A stretch of 30,189 nt of DNA. Source: DASUVJ01 sp036378995 (GTDB lineage: Bacteria > Patescibacteriota > Saccharimonadia > Saccharimonadales > Saccharimonadaceae). Below the pieces are notes generated by a model. That model had not been told where the DNA came from, searched no databases, and saw only the letters and a list, made by a program, of their open reading frames with translations. Of this stretch, positions 29,479 through 30,189 are shown piece by piece (position 1 is the stretch's first letter; each line of letters opens with the position of its first letter). Position numbers and translations under genes: made by a program. The stretch spans positions 1-30,189 of the forward strand of contig DASUVJ010000026.1 of assembly GCA_036378995.1 (NCBI GenBank), in the 5' to 3' direction.

Positions 29479-30189
29479 ATGCAGGATGCAAAGGAAGAAG
29501 TCAGGGCGCGTCTCAATATTGAAGACGTCGTAGGAGAGTATGTCCAGCTCAAGCGAGCCGGACGTAACTTTAAGGGGCTCAGTCCGTTTTCCGGCGAAAA
29601 AACACCAAGTTTTTTCGTGAGTCCGGACAAGCATATTTGGCATGACTTTTCTTCTAACAAAGGCGGCGATGTGTTCAGCTTTGTAATGGAAGTCGAGGGT
29701 ATGGATTTCCGTCAGGCGCTTGAACATCTGGCCCGAAAAGCCGGCGTTGATCTTAGTCTATACCAATCGCAGGGGAGTGCCGATCTCGCGCGTCGTAAAA
29801 AGCGTTTGCTTGAGGCGCACGACCTGGCGGCAAACTATTATCAGCACAGCCTTTTAAAAAACCAGCACGCGCTTGAATACGTGTTTAAAAAGCGTGGCCT
29901 CAGCAAGCAGATCGTTCAGGATTTTCGTATCGGCTATGCACCTACAAAAGGCGACGCGCTGGTGCAATTCTTAGTTAAAAAAGGATTCAGTAAAAAGGAG
30001 CTGGCCGACGCCGGGCTGACTAACCGCTTTGGAGGGGATATGTTCCGGGGCCGCATGACCGTGCCTCTGATGGATGGCAGCGGGCAGGTGATCGGGTTCA
30101 CGGCCCGTATTATTGGCGACGACCCGAATGCGCCCAAATACCTCAATACGCCGCAAACGCTGCTTTATGATAAAGGTCGGCATGTCTTC
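29479..30189 (+). CDS. dnaG: DNA primase DnaG, N-terminal part, zinc ribbon without its ligands
   Basis: The first 237 codons of primase, running off the right edge. The CHC2-type zinc domain is recognisable by IEDVVGEYVQLKRAGRNFKGLSPF, EKTPSFFVSP and GGDVFSFVMEVEG, but the four metal ligands are replaced: CxxH reads Ser35-Pro-Phe-Ser38 and CxxC reads Asp56-Phe-Ser-Ser59. The catalytic core follows (GLSKQIVQDFRIGYAP, MTVPLMDGSGQVIGFTARII, KYLNTPQTLLYDKG), up to just before the TOPRIM domain. In bacteria the zinc ribbon guides template recognition, so this primase must do so without zinc. The start is fixed by the leaderless promoter. Confidence 0.93.
   Translation, partial: MQDAKEEVRARLNIEDVVGEYVQLKRAGRNFKGLSPFSGEKTPSFFVSPDKHIWHDFSSNKGGDVFSFVMEVEGMDFRQALEHLARKAGVDLSLYQSQGSADLARRKKRLLEAHDLAANYYQHSLLKNQHALEYVFKKRGLSKQIVQDFRIGYAPTKGDALVQFLVKKGFSKKELADAGLTNRFGGDMFRGRMTVPLMDGSGQVIGFTARIIGDDPNAPKYLNTPQTLLYDKGRHVF

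Overview
The window looks like a chromosome segment of a Patescibacteria (CPR) bacterium, most likely Candidatus Saccharibacteria (TM7). This rests on gene content and style, not on a marker-gene tree. Genes are compact, often overlap as TAATG or ATGA, and several -10 boxes sit 6-8 nt before the start codon, which implies leaderless mRNAs. The set includes a bifunctional-type phosphoglucose/phosphomannose isomerase, a MacB-type exporter, a type IV prepilin and a minimal nucleotide-metabolism set. UGA is read as stop (the 7295-8116 and 16660-17607 genes end in TGA), so the Gly-UGA code of Gracilibacteria/Absconditabacteria does not apply.

Layout. 1-1400: the start of a leftward gene at the edge, a small GC-rich orphan ORF and a PD-(D/E)XK nuclease-like gene. 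1487-3936: a domain-I-only phosphohexomutase relative, then groES-groEL under a CIRCE operator. 4054-4937: a second GC-rich orphan ORF and a Pro-rich hypothetical protein. 5032-8116: sugar-phosphate isomerase converging on a MacB-type permease/ATPase pair. 8247-12037: tRNA-Ser(GGA), then a detoxification-like run (VOC protein, YdeI/OmpD-associated protein, short UvrA-like ATPase, cupin).

12038-19188 is the most interesting block: a leader with two pairs of NrdR-like boxes, then nrdA, a 57-aa ORF carrying the C-terminal CxxC that NrdA lacks, nrdB, a CYTH protein and a complete Mn/Zn-type ABC importer. NrdB has Phe at the radical-Tyr position and Glu at the first metal-ligand position, the class Ic (Mn/Fe, Chlamydia-type) pattern. 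The importer's binding protein has the His-His-Glu-Asp ligand set of Mn-binding PsaA-type proteins. The block therefore reads as a manganese-dependent dNTP-synthesis operon.

19207-25055: zwf; pyrG, preceded by a further pair of NrdR-like boxes that tie CTP synthase to the same presumed regulon; a divergent prepilin; argS; and a YjdF/DUF2238-like membrane protein. 25073-25562: a third GC-rich orphan ORF behind a leader with mutually exclusive hairpins that resembles a transcription attenuator. 25607-30189: mscL-msrB, a divergent Glu/Leu/Phe/Val dehydrogenase, orn-mmcQ, a membrane-anchored hypothetical protein, and the first 237 codons of dnaG, whose zinc-ribbon ligands are all replaced.

The three GC-rich orphan ORFs (142-447, 4054-4317, 25293-25499) share G/C-ending codons, TGA stops, a solo promoter and a strong downstream hairpin. 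They look like acquired mini-cassettes. No CRISPR array, insertion sequence, integrase or rRNA was seen.
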